The notes under the pieces: model-generated
What the model was told of the DNA's origin: nothing
What the model saw: the letters and a program-made list of their open reading frames with translations, nothing else
The model's database searches: none
Shown here: positions 9,937-23,073 of the stretch, in pieces
Position numbering within the stretch: position 1 is the stretch's first letter
Layout: each line of letters starts with the position of its first letter
Program-made: the position numbers and the translations under genes
Source of the DNA: Amphirosellinia nigrospora
Taxonomy: Eukaryota; Ascomycota; Sordariomycetes; Xylariales; Xylariaceae
NCBI GenBank assembly: GCA_004123355.1
Contig: SCHM01000003.1
Location: 1,798,001-1,862,000, forward strand
Length of the DNA stretch: 64,000 nt
Reading direction: 5' to 3'

Positions 9937-12900
9937 TATGTCTTTGAAGCTCTGATTACCGTGAGGTAGTGAAGATGGCTAGAAAATGGAACATGCGGAT
10001 AGGCATCACAATAATATATTATCCATACCGTAACCTTTAATTGTACTTAGGCCTAGTAGCCAGGTAACTAGCTAGCCACAATGAACTCCCATTTCATTTC
10101 CGGTCCCTTCGTTGCACGTGTGGCCTCATCATCCATTAAGAACGAGGTGTGGTTGGACGTGTCTCAACTCATGCACATTTATGCAACCTGTGGTGCGGGG
10201 TGAGCTGTCGAATTGAGTCCATATTCATATTGGGAGCGATGTGGAAGGAATCCGGCCATAGACATGACATCCAAGTCCAATAGAAGCCCGAGTCTGTGCC
10301 ACCATTACGTGGTCACCGTTCCGTCCTTCCGGCGCACACCGATCAATGTATCAGCTCTCGCCGGGATACGCTAATCGCGGATCTTAGCTGTCCTCGGAGA
10401 TGTTAGTCGCTTTGATGCAGATATTGTCGCCTCTCCACTAGGTAGTGTTTACTATCTCTCGTATTTTCTAACAATCAGGGCTGTCATAGAACCAATGTGT
10501 ACGACCTAGCGTAGCGGTAATACATAAGTAGATAGCAGAATCTAATGTCAATGTATTTGGCCTAAAGTGGCTCTCACTGGTCCATGTACGTGTCGGAGGA
10601 AACCAAGACAACGTACAATGTCTTCAAAAGTGCCACTCGGGGTTTGTACTGTGACTATGTGCGGGCGCTGCAAGCCCCCAGCCTTACACTTGAAAATTTG
10701 ATGATTTTGCTCGAAAGAATCCGACAACACCCGGTAAAATTCGGGGAGACCTGTATGCATTTGCAAGCATGTTATTTTTGAGGTCCTCGTTGTGCTTGCG
10801 ATCATCTCCCAAGCCGTAGTTGCACAATGTTAGTGCATCAACGGTACCAAGCAGAGAATGTCTGGGGTCAGGTGTGGTTATACTACAGTATGGCTAAGGG
10901 CAATATTATTGGGATAGCACAGAGATGAATGCAGTTGAATTCTTTCAAACCTTCCGACTCATTCGGTAGGCTGCGCCAAATGACGTATTTAGTATATTCA
11001 GTATGCACTCATTTATTTAGTCTTCATGAAGAGGCTGGCTGACCCTGCAGGCACTAATGTGACCAGGTCAGCTATGGACCTGCCACCTCATTGCGGCCGC
11101 ACGTCTTCATTACACTCAACTTGCATTTCAGCAGCAGATATCCCATCTCTAGGGATTAAATGTGTCGAATAAGGGCGTTCCGTTTACCAAACAGACAAGA
11201 TTTTGGTTGGTACGCTACAACAAGTGCCTATAATAGCCTCTCTTACACAGCGACGTCCTCCCCACCCTAGACTATTGGCTCCACTCCACTATACCCGATA
11301 GATTGAGCGTTTACGCCAATAGGCATGCAGCTTGAATTCAATTGGCTACGTATATGCTCTCGGCACTAGCCGCATTAGCGGGGTTATCGCACCCGTACCA
11401 TGCGAAGATCGTTATAGTGGTTCGCTGAGATATAAGAGACAGTTTATGCTGCGTATCATTCATAGAAACCTGATATAGCTTCGTGCATATCAAGTTACGT
11501 AGTTCTTTAAGTTCATCGAGTAGGTATCGCTAATTAAAAAATGCACTCGGTGGCTACTTGCAGATCCTGCCGAGGCTACACTACGAGATGGGATACAACT
11601 ACTTCACACTCACCTAAGATGGTAGGCGGATTCCCTCATCTTTTTCTCTTTGACTCTTTTAGTTGATCGCCACTGTAATATTTGGAGGGTAATAGCTGAT
11701 TGTGGTCCATAACTCCGACGGCTATGAGCCGTGGACTCTATTAGAATAGAAAGTGTAAAGGTGACATGGTGAATGTTGGGTTCTGCATAAAATGACATTC
11801 ATTCCCGGGTGGCGTAACAGCAAAGTCCGTATCGCATGTGTCCAAACCTAATCATATCTAGTTCGTTGACACTAAATATAGTACATGGATAACCGCATGC
11901 GGGCTCTACCTAGGTACGGCACCTCGCGTCACAACAATTAAGACAGGAGGAAATCTGTCATATTGAGAGATCAAAAAGCAAATAAGGTGTCGTGCTGATA
12001 CATTAGTCACAACATCTCCGGTGCATAGCATCGTGTTTACAACCCCAAGTCGCGTGCAGCAGCTGCAACGGCATCACTAAGTCAAACGAATCCCCTCACG
12101 TTTGCTGTCGCTCTAAAATGCACAAGCCGAGTGGGGAGGAATGTCCTCGTTACGTGTGTATGATTGGCGGTCATTTTGATCGCCATCATAACTGCATGAA
12201 CTTGGCAAACTCTGTTAGTGAACATGTTGACACCGTCAACTTGCATCTAGCGAGACCACTAACGGCACTGTCGAAATAGAAAGGGGCAGTTACTGGATAT
12301 TATATTTTTGGGGCCGGTCAAATGGGCTTCAAAATCGTGTTACTCTACGTGTTTATCAAATGATACAATGTAAGTTCGGTAATAATTTGAGTGGTCAGCA
12401 TGCTGTAGGAATGGTTAAAGCCTGATTTGTCAAGCACTTCGCAATGGATGGGCACAGGTGGTATTGAAGTAGTCGATACAGGGATGATTTCTGGCCGATT
12501 TGGCTGTTGAATAATCAGAATTGCGATTATATGCTTTAATAATAACAGTGTTACCGGTAACAAAAACCGTTTAAGGTTACAGGATAAGCAGATATTTGGA
12601 AAGCATCTTATCACACACTCGAGATTAATAATATACGACAAGGAACGCAAACTAATATTGACTAACAGTATTTATATAGCCAAAACAGAACACCTGTATA
12701 AGATAACAAGGTTAAGTGAGAGGTTTCGTAAACAAAATTGATCTGAGAGGATAGTAATAATAAGGTGCTGAGAGCGTGATACATAAAGTGGCGTTCAATG
12801 GATCAAGGAAGAATACCAGTTATTCGAAAGCAGAAGATACGACGTCGATTTGTTGACAAAACCGGGACCGACACCTGAGGCCGACAAGTGCACTAGATTG

Positions 12901-13054
12901 CGATGTTCAGTTAATTCTAGGTATTGTTGACGACTCCTTGTAATCAGGGCAAGAGCTAGACCAAGGGTGCTCAGTGACGCACATCGCGCCATAGTCAGAA
13001 CACTGTCAACAGTGTTGCTGAACAAGATAACCAATTTTAGCCAGGGGCTACATT
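9937..13054. other. 3.1-kb spacer without recognisable genes
   Basis: Only short uninformative frames. A 12-bp perfect palindrome, GTTACCGGTAAC, occurs near 12553. No repeat with target duplications was spotted. The right side is the 5' flank of the peroxidase/radical-enzyme gene. Confidence 0.4.
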
Positions 13055-14919
13055 TTAAGCCTCTTCGCTTATTTCTTCATCGTTATCATCTTCCTCTTCA
13101 CTTGTTCCTGCATTGTCGTCATAATCCGTAATCTCGAGGGCCAGTTCGGGAACTCCAATTCTATACTCAACTTTCTGTCGAAGCATTTGCCATACGAGAC
13201 TTTCGACTCTTGAGTTTTCAGTATCCAATTTATCCCTAGTTTGCGTAACAACAGCAATCCACTTATCCATATTTTCTCTAGCCAGCCGTCTGCACCACTC
13301 TCGTCGATATCGCCCATCTGCCAAACTATCGGTGGATTCCTCATCTCAGGTAGCGGGATCTGTCCCAGTAGGAACAATTCCACGACACCTAAAGCCCAAA
13401 CATCTCCTGATGCACCCCTGAACATATTGGAGCTGTACTCGGGAGGGAGGTACCAAGGGGTTCCACCGGCTGCGTAGCTGTCGCCGCTGTTCTTCGTCGA
13501 CAGACCGAAGTCGATTAATATGGCCCGCGATCGGCCGAGTATAGAATATTGGCGGGTTTGATATCGTTGTGGATGATGCCTTGGCTGTGGATACAAAGTA
13601 GAGCCGTAGAGATATCTCTAAGAACCCGCTCCGCATCACCTATTGTAAGGGTACAAAACGGGTTATCAGATTCGGGGTACGATAATGCGCAAGACTAGGT
13701 GCGTCGATGTGTTCTATATATAGGGAGAGAAACCGGGCGTCGGCCTCATAAAAACGCACGATACAAGGCTAGAAGGGTCAGCTAACAATTTTGAGTATAA
13801 TTCGAGGCCAGGAAGGGGATCATACATGCCGTTTCAATCCAGAGTGGTTTTTACTTCCGTGAGCCACATTTCGGCAGTATTGATCAAATCAGAAGCACCA
13901 TCCGAGGGTTTGTGGACACGGAGCACCTTGACGACTATCATTTCACGCGGAAATCTGGAGTGAGTCGCGCCGAACACCATCGAGTTGCTGTTGACCATTA
14001 TGTTTTCGCCACGCGATAAAGTATAATCCTCACCACTGGAGTCAATGACCTTGGCAACCTCGCCTTTTTTAAGCTGCTCCAGTGGATGGTATACCATAGG
14101 GATGGGGTGAGTTAAAGTAGGGTCAACATCGTTAGTGGGTGTGGCGGGTGGGGCAGCTTGGAAGACAATAACTGCACCATCCGTGTTTTCTATCTGCCTG
14201 GCCTTCGACCTTTCATTGATAGTCTGTGACAACTCGAGATGTCTCTTTCTTGGGGGTTGTGTGAGGGCCTTGGCTTCATTTCCTTCCCCGTCATCAACGT
14301 CTTTACCAACAATAAGCCCTCACGTCGGAGGATCGAGAAGTCCAGAATGTGAAGGTTTGAATTTGTGAAGGCGGACCAGCATCCAGGATCTAAGGCTTTG
14401 CAGTCCTTGCATTCGAGCCGAGATTCTTCCGGGGACTGGGATGAATAGGAGCTATGTGGGTTGTCGTTTCGCTTCCTTAATACAATAGTTTGCAGCGAGT
14501 AGCTCACGATAACTACGCTGTCTTGAGCTGGATCGAAGTAAAAGCGACAGCGAAAAACTGCGCTTTGCTGACTGGAAGATTCTGGCTCCTGAAAGGTTAT
14601 ATTGATATCGTATCCTATATCGTTATGAGACTGAACCACAGCAAACTTGCTCACGCGATTTCCACTATTTAGTTGGGCATTTGAGTCTAAAATAATAGAC
14701 TGCTCCTGCTGCTCTTGAAAACCTCGCGATGATAGGTTAAGAACTACAGGAGTCGAAGCGGCCTTTATTAGGATCCTTGGGTGTCCTGGTTTGGATTCTG
14801 GTTCTTTTCGATGTTCTGGGACGGGGCGGGGGGATCGAGTGATCGAAGGAGCTTTGCGAACTGGCTAAGCGTGGTATTGCTGTCCCGAGGGTTAGATTCT
14901 GGTCGTTATTATCTTCCAT
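13055..14919 (-). CDS. Ser/Thr protein kinase, multiply frame-disrupted
   Basis: Starts at ATG 14919 (MEDNNDQNLTLGTAIPRL). An N-terminal domain of the type seen before fungal kinase domains follows (AVFRCRFYFDPAQDSVVIVS, then WSAFTNSNLHILDFSILRR). The kinase domain then shows EMIVVKVLR with the ATP-binding Lys, a helix-C Glu in AEMWLTEVK, the catalytic loop IIHNDIKPANILY (HND instead of HRD), IDFGLS and GTPWYLPPEY. The C-terminus is acidic (TSEEEDDNDEEISEEA) with the stop at 13055. Continuity requires frame changes near 14763, 14230, 13700-13600, 13520 and 13320, and possibly introns. All key kinase residues survive, so it may be functional with sequence errors, but a decaying gene cannot be excluded. 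Confidence 0.68.
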
Positions 14920-15771
14920 GATCAACGTCTACTTTCACGAGAATGTTCATCCATCGAGGTTCACTCGAAATGAATTTACTCGAATTTATGTTTCGCTTTT
15001 AATGAGGGGGCTGACAGTGACACAATACAGAATCATGAGACACGTCGTTTCACAATTAAGAACAAACAACCCAATCGAAGTTGAGGGATACAAAGATATC
15101 TAATGCTATTTGACAGTAGGCTTTCTCTCGGAGGATATAGTATCACAAGACACCACTACGAAACCTCACTTATCGAGGTGTTATTGAGGTCATGCCATCC
15201 CCTAGTACTTATATGTGAAACATGATTACTATTATAATGTGATGAAGTCTACAATGCGAACAGCACTTTATTTACTACGATTGAGACGATGTTACGAGTT
15301 CACCATTCAATCGCTCATGAATAAGCTATCGGCCCATAGTTCGCTATTAAAATACTATCCGATTTGAGGGATACTTATGTAAGTAGTTAACATACCTACT
15401 CGCGTCTAGGGAGGATGTTTTTAAGAAGACTCTTATTTACGCCACTTGTTTACATATTGGTGTTTGTGATTGGCTGCATAATAGCGCATTGACATTGGTG
15501 CTCTGCGTACTTGAGTCGAAGCTCGATTACTCTTTACATCAGATCTCTAATATTCACGGGGTATCATACAATGGGTTGCATTCTTGATTAAGCCCGACGT
15601 CAAGCGTCGTATTGTCTGATATCAGTACATGTCAGTGCCTCCCAGCTGGAATATGGATCCCGCTTCAATTGAACACTCCTCCAGTGCAGTTATTGCCATC
15701 CGAAGTACGCCTTTCGCGAGAGTTGAGATGATAAGCGAGAAAAAACGTTTCAAGAACTGAAACAGATTTGT
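14920..15771. other. Intergenic
   Basis: No feature recognised; moderately AT-rich. Confidence 0.35.
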
Positions 15772-16539
15772 CTATTCAGCGCCCTTCTTCTTCTTCTTGC
15801 CGCCGCCGACATTGCTCGTCTCGGGGACTGAGGATAGATGAATGAGTAGTGTCCCCCATTGTTTTTCCCTCGTGTGCTCCCGCTCATCCTCTTTGACCTT
15901 TGACATCTCATCTTCCCAGCTTGGATGCGCTGGTGGCCACTCAAAGCCCTTCAGATACGGCTCGGTGAGCTCATCATCAGCCTATAGGGTGGCGCATTAG
16001 CTGACGAAGCAGAGAGAAAAGATGAAAGTCAGATAACAAAGCAGCCAATCATAGTCTCTGCCTTTAGATTCCGTGCGGCTCACCTTCTTCTTTTGTGTCT
16101 TATAGATAGCATCAAACGCGTCTTTGATTGTAACGCCGAACTTGTTCCGTGCGGTGACCGTAGTGCCGAGCGGGAATTGCAAATCGATTACTCTTACTAA
16201 CGGGTTGATCAGTGGCTTGGTAAGAATGTCCTTATCCTCGACGCTTGTGGCTGATGTGTTGATCTTCCTGTATATATAATAGTGTGCAAGTAGGAACGAA
16301 TGATTGCAAAGCGCCTACCAGCCGGATTTCTGTGTTTCCACAGAGACCTTGAGAGGCGTTTTCGTGTGGTCTATGGACAATTAGCTTCCGTTAGAAAACT
16401 AAAGCCACAGGGTCTTACACATCTCCTTCACGCTAGGCACGCCAGGCACGCTGGAGCTCTTCCTATGAGCCTTCTCCTTTGGCGGTGAAGATGAGAGGCC
16501 TTGGACGGCGGAGTCGACTTTGGACAAAGGTTCCGTCAT
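15772..16539 (-). CDS. Fungal conserved-type protein of unknown function (four exons)
   Basis: A clean four-exon model: 16539-16419, 16370-16319, 16267-16084 and 15981-15772. The introns are 48, 51, 102 and similarly short, all GT-AG with phases that agree; total 188 residues. Residues 1-40 are Ser/Pro-rich. The core reads DILTKPLINPLVRVIDLQFP, followed by TARNKFGVTIKDAFDAIYKT and then ELTEPYLKGFEWPPAHPSWED. The tail is basic and lysine-rich (GGGKKKKKGAE), which could be a nuclear signal. The INPLxxxIDLQFP segment recalls small fungal DUF6699-type proteins, but I would not assign it firmly. No signal peptide. The gene is undamaged, unlike most neighbours. Confidence 0.72.
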
Positions 16540-16689
16540 GGTGAGTTGAATGTGTTTCTGAATGCAAAGGCACGAGTGTTAGGTGGTTGAGTCCGTGTCG
16601 ATTTAGCTTTCGGCGCAACTCGTCAGCTTACAGAAGGGAGGAACAGCTACGACGATGACTGAATAATGACGGATACTAGATGCTTTTGT

Positions 16690-16990
16690 CGCTGCTGATG
16701 ACGCAGTAACAGAGATTGAGTACGTAGGTAGGTAGCGAGATGTTTGTTTGGCGAGTATGTAAGACAAGAGAGGGGAAACCTGAGAGCCGAAAGAAGGGGA
16801 AGGAGAAAGAAGGAGGGGAATGTCGGGGACTAATAAAAAGGGCGCGTTGAAAGGAGGGCAGATGAGCGAGGAGGGGTTCCTGTCGCGGAAATGTCTAGAC
16901 TGGCTAAGATGCAAAGTAACACTGTGAAATACTTACTTGGCTACCTACAAGTAGGTATGTAGCTCGGGTACCTATCTCGGTAAAACAGTA
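16690..16990. promoter_or_regulatory. TAGGTA/TACCTA motif cluster upstream of the 16539 gene
   Basis: Several copies of TAGGTA, TACCTA or TACCT occur within 300 bp, e.g. GTAGGTAGGTAG near 16721, GGCTACCTACAAGTAGGTATG near 16940 and GGTACCTATC near 16969. Similar clusters precede CDC4 and RecQ. A regulatory role is inferred from position only. Confidence 0.35.
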
Positions 16991-19048
16991 CCTAAAGGAT
17001 TAGCGAACCGCTTCAGGTAGGGTGAGGAGAAGAGGAGAAGAGACGAGGGGTTGAAGGTGTACGAGGTACACGTGAAGAGACGATCGACGACCAGCTGATA
17101 CAGTTCCTATTTTACGCTGTCGTAATTCGTTGCCGTAATAGGCGACAATACTATTACCTAGCATGGTATGAACGCGCGGGTCGGAAGGCAATTAAACCTG
17201 AGCCATTGGCATCACTTACCCAAGACAGCTGCAATCCATGCTATAGCTCTGAAGCGAAACGTCCCATTTGGAATTTGCTGGTAGTGCAGCGAGTGGCTAT
17301 TCTAAGTGAGGAAGTCATTTCTGCAAGGCACTGACGTGGGATGATACAAATGCAGTACATAGCGACTATCAGTGACATCGCGTGACCTCGGGCCTCGATG
17401 TTCAGACGGCCTCTGGCATGATTTTCGCCTACAGCCCACTATTACGCTGAGCTCCGCGTCGGTAAGCTAGGGAGGGAAGCTAGGGGCGTGAGAGCTGCTG
17501 ACAACGTATCATCATGCATAGCTTGTTACCCGATGTAGTTTGGCGTGTGTTATTACTGGCTTAACAAGACTCAGACACAGCTGCGCTATTGTGTACAAAA
17601 CCTGGGGTAAAATCCGGGGCGATGGGGCATTTCCCTTCCGGCCTTCTTCCAGCCCCTTTAGTGTCCTTCGCATCCCCACTTCTGCCCACCTCTGCTGCAA
17701 GACAGTACTCTAAATGGTGTAAATGGTGTGGTACTATGTACTCAGTACAGCCACCCAGGTTAGTGGGGCTCTAGCCTGTCGATGAGAGCATATGACGTTG
17801 AGCGAGACCCCTCATCAGGAACAGATCCTCGCCGGTCCCTCTTCCGACAGCGCCTACGGAACGAATTGAGTCGGGAGAAATAGAATTCTGTGCTGTTGTT
17901 TTCAAGCTTGGTTTCAAGTGCGCCCAAATGAAACAAGTCACATGCTCGACCTGCTGAGTACAACTGGACGAGCCCCCGCGATGGCCAATCACGGCACCCG
18001 GCACCTTTGGAGCATGGCACATATCAATAAGTACCTATGGAAAACAGAATTGGGAAAGACAGAGGGTTGTGCTCTATGCTGCTATGCTATGACGGATAAT
18101 CTCCTTATTGGTTCGTTAAAGGAGGGTACCGAGTACTACGGTACGGCAGGTATAGCCCGCCTAAGGTTACTTGTAGTTGCGATACACCAAGAGCAGTTCT
18201 ACAATCACAGGGTACGGGCGTAACGGCCTTCTCCCAGCCAAGATCCTGAATGGGTTCTGTTAAATCCTAGAGCTAACACATACCTATTCTTGTGATGCAA
18301 AACAACCTCCCTCTCCAACAGACTTGTATAGACCACCATTTCAGAGGGAAATTTCCTGATCATGGTTCAAGCGAACGAACACGCAATCAATAACCCCGCT
18401 TTCCCCTGCCCATCCGAGACAGCGAACCTGCGTAGTGTACTTGTACATACATACATAAACAGTAAACCGGAATAGGTGCATTTGAGTGGGGATGGGAGAC
18501 TGGGGTAAGTTTGTTCGTTTTCGGTCAGCCACAGACTAAGACCATCGGCAGACACGGGAACTCCGACTATTCCTCTAGCCACAGACTAAACGCAAGGGAG
18601 AGCACAATCGGAAGGCCGGGAGGAACCCGATCATACGGTAGCCATCTTGGTGTGGAATCTGATGGTCGTCGCATTTGGTTAATGCAGGGACTATACAGGT
18701 AAGCTTCGAAGATACGCGAGCCCGTGGTGCCATGAACATCAGCCGATCATGACCTGTTTACGATGGATACATATAACTGGAGCCAAAGTCGCGTCTCGGA
18801 AGCATGGCACCACAGATAACAACAGTATGCAAAGGAACGTCTTATTGGTATGAATCGCATTATCATTAAAGAGTAAAGGAGTGAACCCTCGCCAGCAGAG
18901 CGCGAATGGTATTAATCGAGCACGCAAACCGAAACTAGCATTATCCCCTCCACCGCCTTCGACGACCTGATCAACAGCTCATTACGGCTTCAACGAACGC
19001 CCGCGTCAAGCTCGAAACATCGTCCCACGAACTTAATATGATGCATCA
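16991..19048. other. 2-kb spacer
   Basis: No gene recognised. GGTGTAAATGGTGTAAATGGTG-type short duplications occur near 17710; otherwise unremarkable. Confidence 0.35.
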
Positions 19049-19441
19049 TCATACATCACGTTGCTGCTTCTGGCCTGAGCCCGCCACGCCTTTCACCGTT
19101 TCGTCTACCATGCCCGTGGCGCCCTTGGCCGTGTTGCTGACGCCCTGAGTCGCTGAACCGGCAATGTTGCCCACGCCCTCGGTCGTCGATCTGACAGTAT
19201 CGCTAACGCCCTCGACCGCTGGCCCCGCGATGTTGCCTACGCCTTCAGTTGTAGCATGGAGTGTATCGCCAACACCCTCGGTGGTCTTGCCGAGGGTGCT
19301 GTTCAGACCTCCCATGAGGCCACCCTGGCCTTGGGCCTTTTCGCCGCCTGACAAGATGTTATTAACGCCGCCGACAAGCCCACCTAAGAGCCCACCTTCT
19401 TGTTGCTGACTCTTCTTCGTTTTGTCGGGTGCGCTTGCCAT
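19049..19441 (-). CDS. Small LEA-like repeat protein
   Basis: Intact single exon of 130 residues starting at ATG 19441. After a Gly-rich N-terminus (GGLLGGLVGGVNNIL) come imperfect 11-residue repeats of the TTEGVGNIAG / AVEGVSDTVR / ATQGVSNTAK type, as in group 3-like LEA proteins, which are disordered and form amphipathic helices on drying. There is no Cys and no signal peptide. It lies upstream of a run of larger LEA/DUF3659-type genes and shares their Ala/Thr/Gly repeat style. Predicted role: cytosolic stress or desiccation protectant (by analogy). Confidence 0.75.
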   Translation of the reverse strand: MASAPDKTKKSQQQEGGLLGGLVGGVNNILSGGEKAQGQGGLMGGLNSTLGKTTEGVGDTLHATTEGVGNIAGPAVEGVSDTVRSTTEGVGNIAGSATQGVSNTAKGATGMVDETVKGVAGSGQKQQRDV

Positions 19442-20227
19442 GGTTGCGGTGATGCTAAGAGTTTAGAGCCTGGTTTGTTTTGGAGAATGCCAAAGAATGA
19501 ATCGTTTAAATTCTGGATAATGATCTTCCAGTCTTAAGCCGTGTTGACGAGCGGGAACTACAACACAATTGGATTCCGCACAGCAGAGGCGATGTTATAC
19601 CATATAACGTCCAAGCGGTCTAAAGAAGTTGCCTCCCGTCTCTTAATGGGCGGCGACGACGTAGCATGCCCGTCATAGACTTACTGGGACATAAGGTTAT
19701 ATTGTTGATGCTGAATGATGCCACCAAGATGATGCGCTAACGTTTAATATTGGCTTACCAAACTGCGGAGAATACCCGAAACTATCACACTCTCAAACCT
19801 TATCGACGTCAGCAGTTGCAACCACTAACGAAATACTGCCTGCCTTGTTCATTAGATATACACCTAAGAAAGCTATGGGCCTAAAGGTCCTTTGATCATA
19901 CACTATACTAGCTGAAGGCTGATTATGGCTGTATTACTCTGCTGGTAACTGGCTAAATAATTTTACAATCATGGAATATTCAACCCTCAGCTACGTCTAT
20001 CCGCTTGACTCTGCGAACGGCCTAAAAGTTCGAGTTATCTCAGCAATAAAAACAATGGATTACTTATTATTAGCGTCATTTTCCTAAGTCCTATTTGTTT
20101 CTGACTTGATTTGCGGTTCCCGATCTTTCGCATTAACCTCATCCCACCCAATAGGCCGGTGTCATGACCATGAAAACGCCCGCTAAAATGACGCCGAAAT
20201 GCAGTCAGGATGCATGACTCGCTGACT
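19442..20227. other. Intergenic
   Basis: No feature recognised. Confidence 0.35.
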
Positions 20228-22336
20228 TCAAATTAACCTAAGATACGGCCAATGACGGCGTTTTCTGGCCTTCAGACTTCTGGCTGCTTGGTCAAACATA
20301 TTCGCGTCTGTGGAAGGTTGAGCGTCATCATGCTGTTCCGAGCTCGCATCAGGGGTAACCGCTTCTTCATTTGACTGTTCTTCGACACTACTAGCTTCCT
20401 GCTGTTTCTTCTTCCCAAAGATGTTGACCGTTGGTCGGGAATCGAAGGCATCTGTGGCATTGACCTAGGCACGAAAGATTTAAAGCTCGGGCCTGATGGC
20501 ATCTCGGGCATCTTAGTTGGCACGTATGACTTTACACCAGTCCCGGCTTGCTGCGCAATCCCATCAGATATCGCATATAAGTGCTCTTCTGTGCCTCGCT
20601 CGTGTCTGCAACAGGGGAGATGTCCTCGTCGTCATCGGGGAGTGGGACAGCCGCAGCCGCAGCTGTGATATCGAGAGGTGATTCATCTGGAATATCTATC
20701 CCATCACCCTCGGTGCTTGTGAGCTCTTCGGTAGTTGAATCAGGGCCAACAACAACGCCGTCCAATTTTGGGATCTCCTGACCGTCGGGGGTCGTAGTGA
20801 CAGGTTGCTCACGGGTTCGGGGGTTGGTTCGCGAACTTGGGATATCCACAATATCAGAATCATCAGCAAACCATTTGAGATGAGGTTGCTTGCTTCTTGC
20901 GTCATCTGTTCGTACTCGTCGTTCTTGTCACGTATAAATATGCTCACGTGTGCCTGGACTTCATCATCGACGTTTTTGATGATCCTTCGCGAAAGAGGTC
21001 GTACGCCTGATGGTCCTTGGACGGATGGCACAGAATGTGCGCTCTGGACGAAGTAGCCGCCGCTCCAATACCATTCTCACCAAGAGAAGTATAGTAGTCG
21101 TGAATCCCTATGCCCTTTAAGAGCGCCATACGCTCCAGTCTTCGGGCCAGTTCTTGTTGCTTCAACAGTGCGCCGACGAAGGTGAAATGGTCTGATAGGT
21201 ACTCGAAAGAGCGTCCGACGTTCCCGCGGTTTATGTACGCTAGTCCTTGACTAATTGTATCAACGCCTTGCTGATATCCTTCTGTAAAGAGTTAGTTGTT
21301 GTAGCTCGTCGTCTCTTATTGACTTTCTCGAGCCCCATGTGTATACAGGGGTACAAGGTGTTTGCAGGGAACAACAGTGCCGCAATCAGATTAACAGAGG
21401 AGCCACTTACCCTTCACCGACTCCTTATTGAGGTTTCGCATACTCTTCATACCCTCCATGATCTGCTGCCGATGCATAAACGCAGCGACGCCCCCAGCAG
21501 CGATGGCGCCAACGGTACCCGTCTGCACAGCAACCAACTGCCACCCTTTCCACGCGGGGCTGGACGGACCTCTAGAAGGGAGGCCTGCGGCAGTTCGCTT
21601 GAACGCAGTCTTCCCGAACGCCGCGGGCGCCGCGGAGAGAGCCGTCATTACGTTGAATACGGTGCTCATTTCTGGTAATTCGAGAAGGCGCCGTAGACGA
21701 ACATGGATCGCGCAAGCCCGTTGAAGGGCGTGTCGAAGGTTAGGATACCTTGGATCAGGGGGAATATGGGGGTGTTAGAGTCTTCTTCTTTGGAGGCGGA
21801 GAGTTTCTCGTTTAGGATTAGGAAGAGCGTGTCGGATGCTACGAAGCCGCTGGTGATTGCTTGTTAGATGGATATTTCTCGATATCAATCGCCTTACCCC
21901 ATTCGTGGGAGATAACTTACCCCATGGAATGTGCGACTAATATTACCCCGACGTCTCGGTCGTGAGGCGGCCATGGTTTCTCGCAGCGTGCTTTTCGCAC
22001 GTCTATTACTCTTTCTTTCAACCTAACAACTAAATATCAGCACAATTACCTTCTCTCGACGATGGGTGCGTATCACCCCAAACCTACCACTCAAGAAACG
22101 CGACAGAGCATTGACCCAGCTCGCCCTTGGTGTCGTACTTTGGGTATACGACCGATTCGACATTGTCGTCCGGCAGTTGTTTCGCGACTTGTGTCCTCAG
22201 ATCTTCTGGAAGGTTCGGAATGTGTCGTCGTTGCCCTGTTGGTGTTAACTAATACCGACCGGTGTTTTAACGAGAAACAAGAAATTTGACTCACCTTGAA
22301 ACCGTGCAAGAAGCACAGCAAAAGCGTTCGCGGCAT
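20228..22336 (-). CDS. Fungal alpha/beta hydrolase (DUF676/lipase-like) with long acidic tail
   Basis: Exons: 22336-22295, 22235-22088, 22022-21921, 21849-21411 and 21281-20228, all GT-AG. It opens with LLLCFLHGFKG (oxyanion-loop strand). The nucleophile elbow is VAHSMGG (A-H-S-M-G), split by intron 3; LIQGILTFDTPFNGLA follows. A hydrophobic segment (GTVGAIAAGGVAAFM) may insert in membrane. Then come the substrate-cap region and VDDEVQAHVSIF, typical of this fungal family. The C-terminal ~200 residues are acidic, Pro/Ser-rich and end in a basic segment (KARKRRHWPYLRLI). One-base frame changes are needed near 22208 (CC), 20973 (A5), 20865, 20570 and 20460. The introns and catalytic Ser survive, so sequence error is the likelier cause. 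Substrate unknown; presumably an intracellular esterase or lipase. Confidence 0.72.
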
Positions 22337-23073
22337 CGTATGTTTGTTTACTTCAAGTTACCAATCTACCTCGATACCTGCCAGGTGTGTAAATGGTAGC
22401 CTGTGAGAGTGACTAGGGGTATACTAATTATACTTAGGTGTGTAAATAACTAAGAATATGGATTGTTATGAATGCCATTGATAAGTACCTAGTAGTACTG
22501 ATGGCAAGCCACAGGCGTATGATCGCTCTTAGCCGTTGTGATATTGTGACCAGTTGCCGCCGTGTTACCTGCTACTGCATCATCTATGCGCCACCCTCCA
22601 TTGTGCTTCGAGATACGTCATTCAACGTCATTAGTTTGCGTACTACTCTTTCATTAGATCCTTGATTTTAGGCTCCCTAAGCTTTAGGCTGCCCTAGACT
22701 ATATCCGAAAGCCATTTGTGCTGTGGCATGTGAAATGACCTTGAGGGGCCATTGAAGGGTTGCAGCGTGCCTACTGGCGATTTTAATGGGACATATTATG
22801 CTATTGAACATATTAATTGGAAAAATTATGAATCATATCGTACAACAGTAATTTTCCCAAACCACAACAGAGACAGATTGAAAGATAAACAGTAATAAAT
22901 CGTTTTGTCATAAAACCATTAACATGAGCTTCCAATCCCAACCATCCGACTTATACAAGACACAATGAACCCTTTACATATTACATCCCAGTAGTAGAAG
23001 TACATTCGTAGTTTTAAATCCTAGAAGAATTAATTTTCGCCCGCTATGACTTTTCTTTTGAAAGTTTGACCGC
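22337..23073. other. Intergenic
   Basis: No gene. AT-rich from about 22780 to 23000. Confidence 0.35.
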
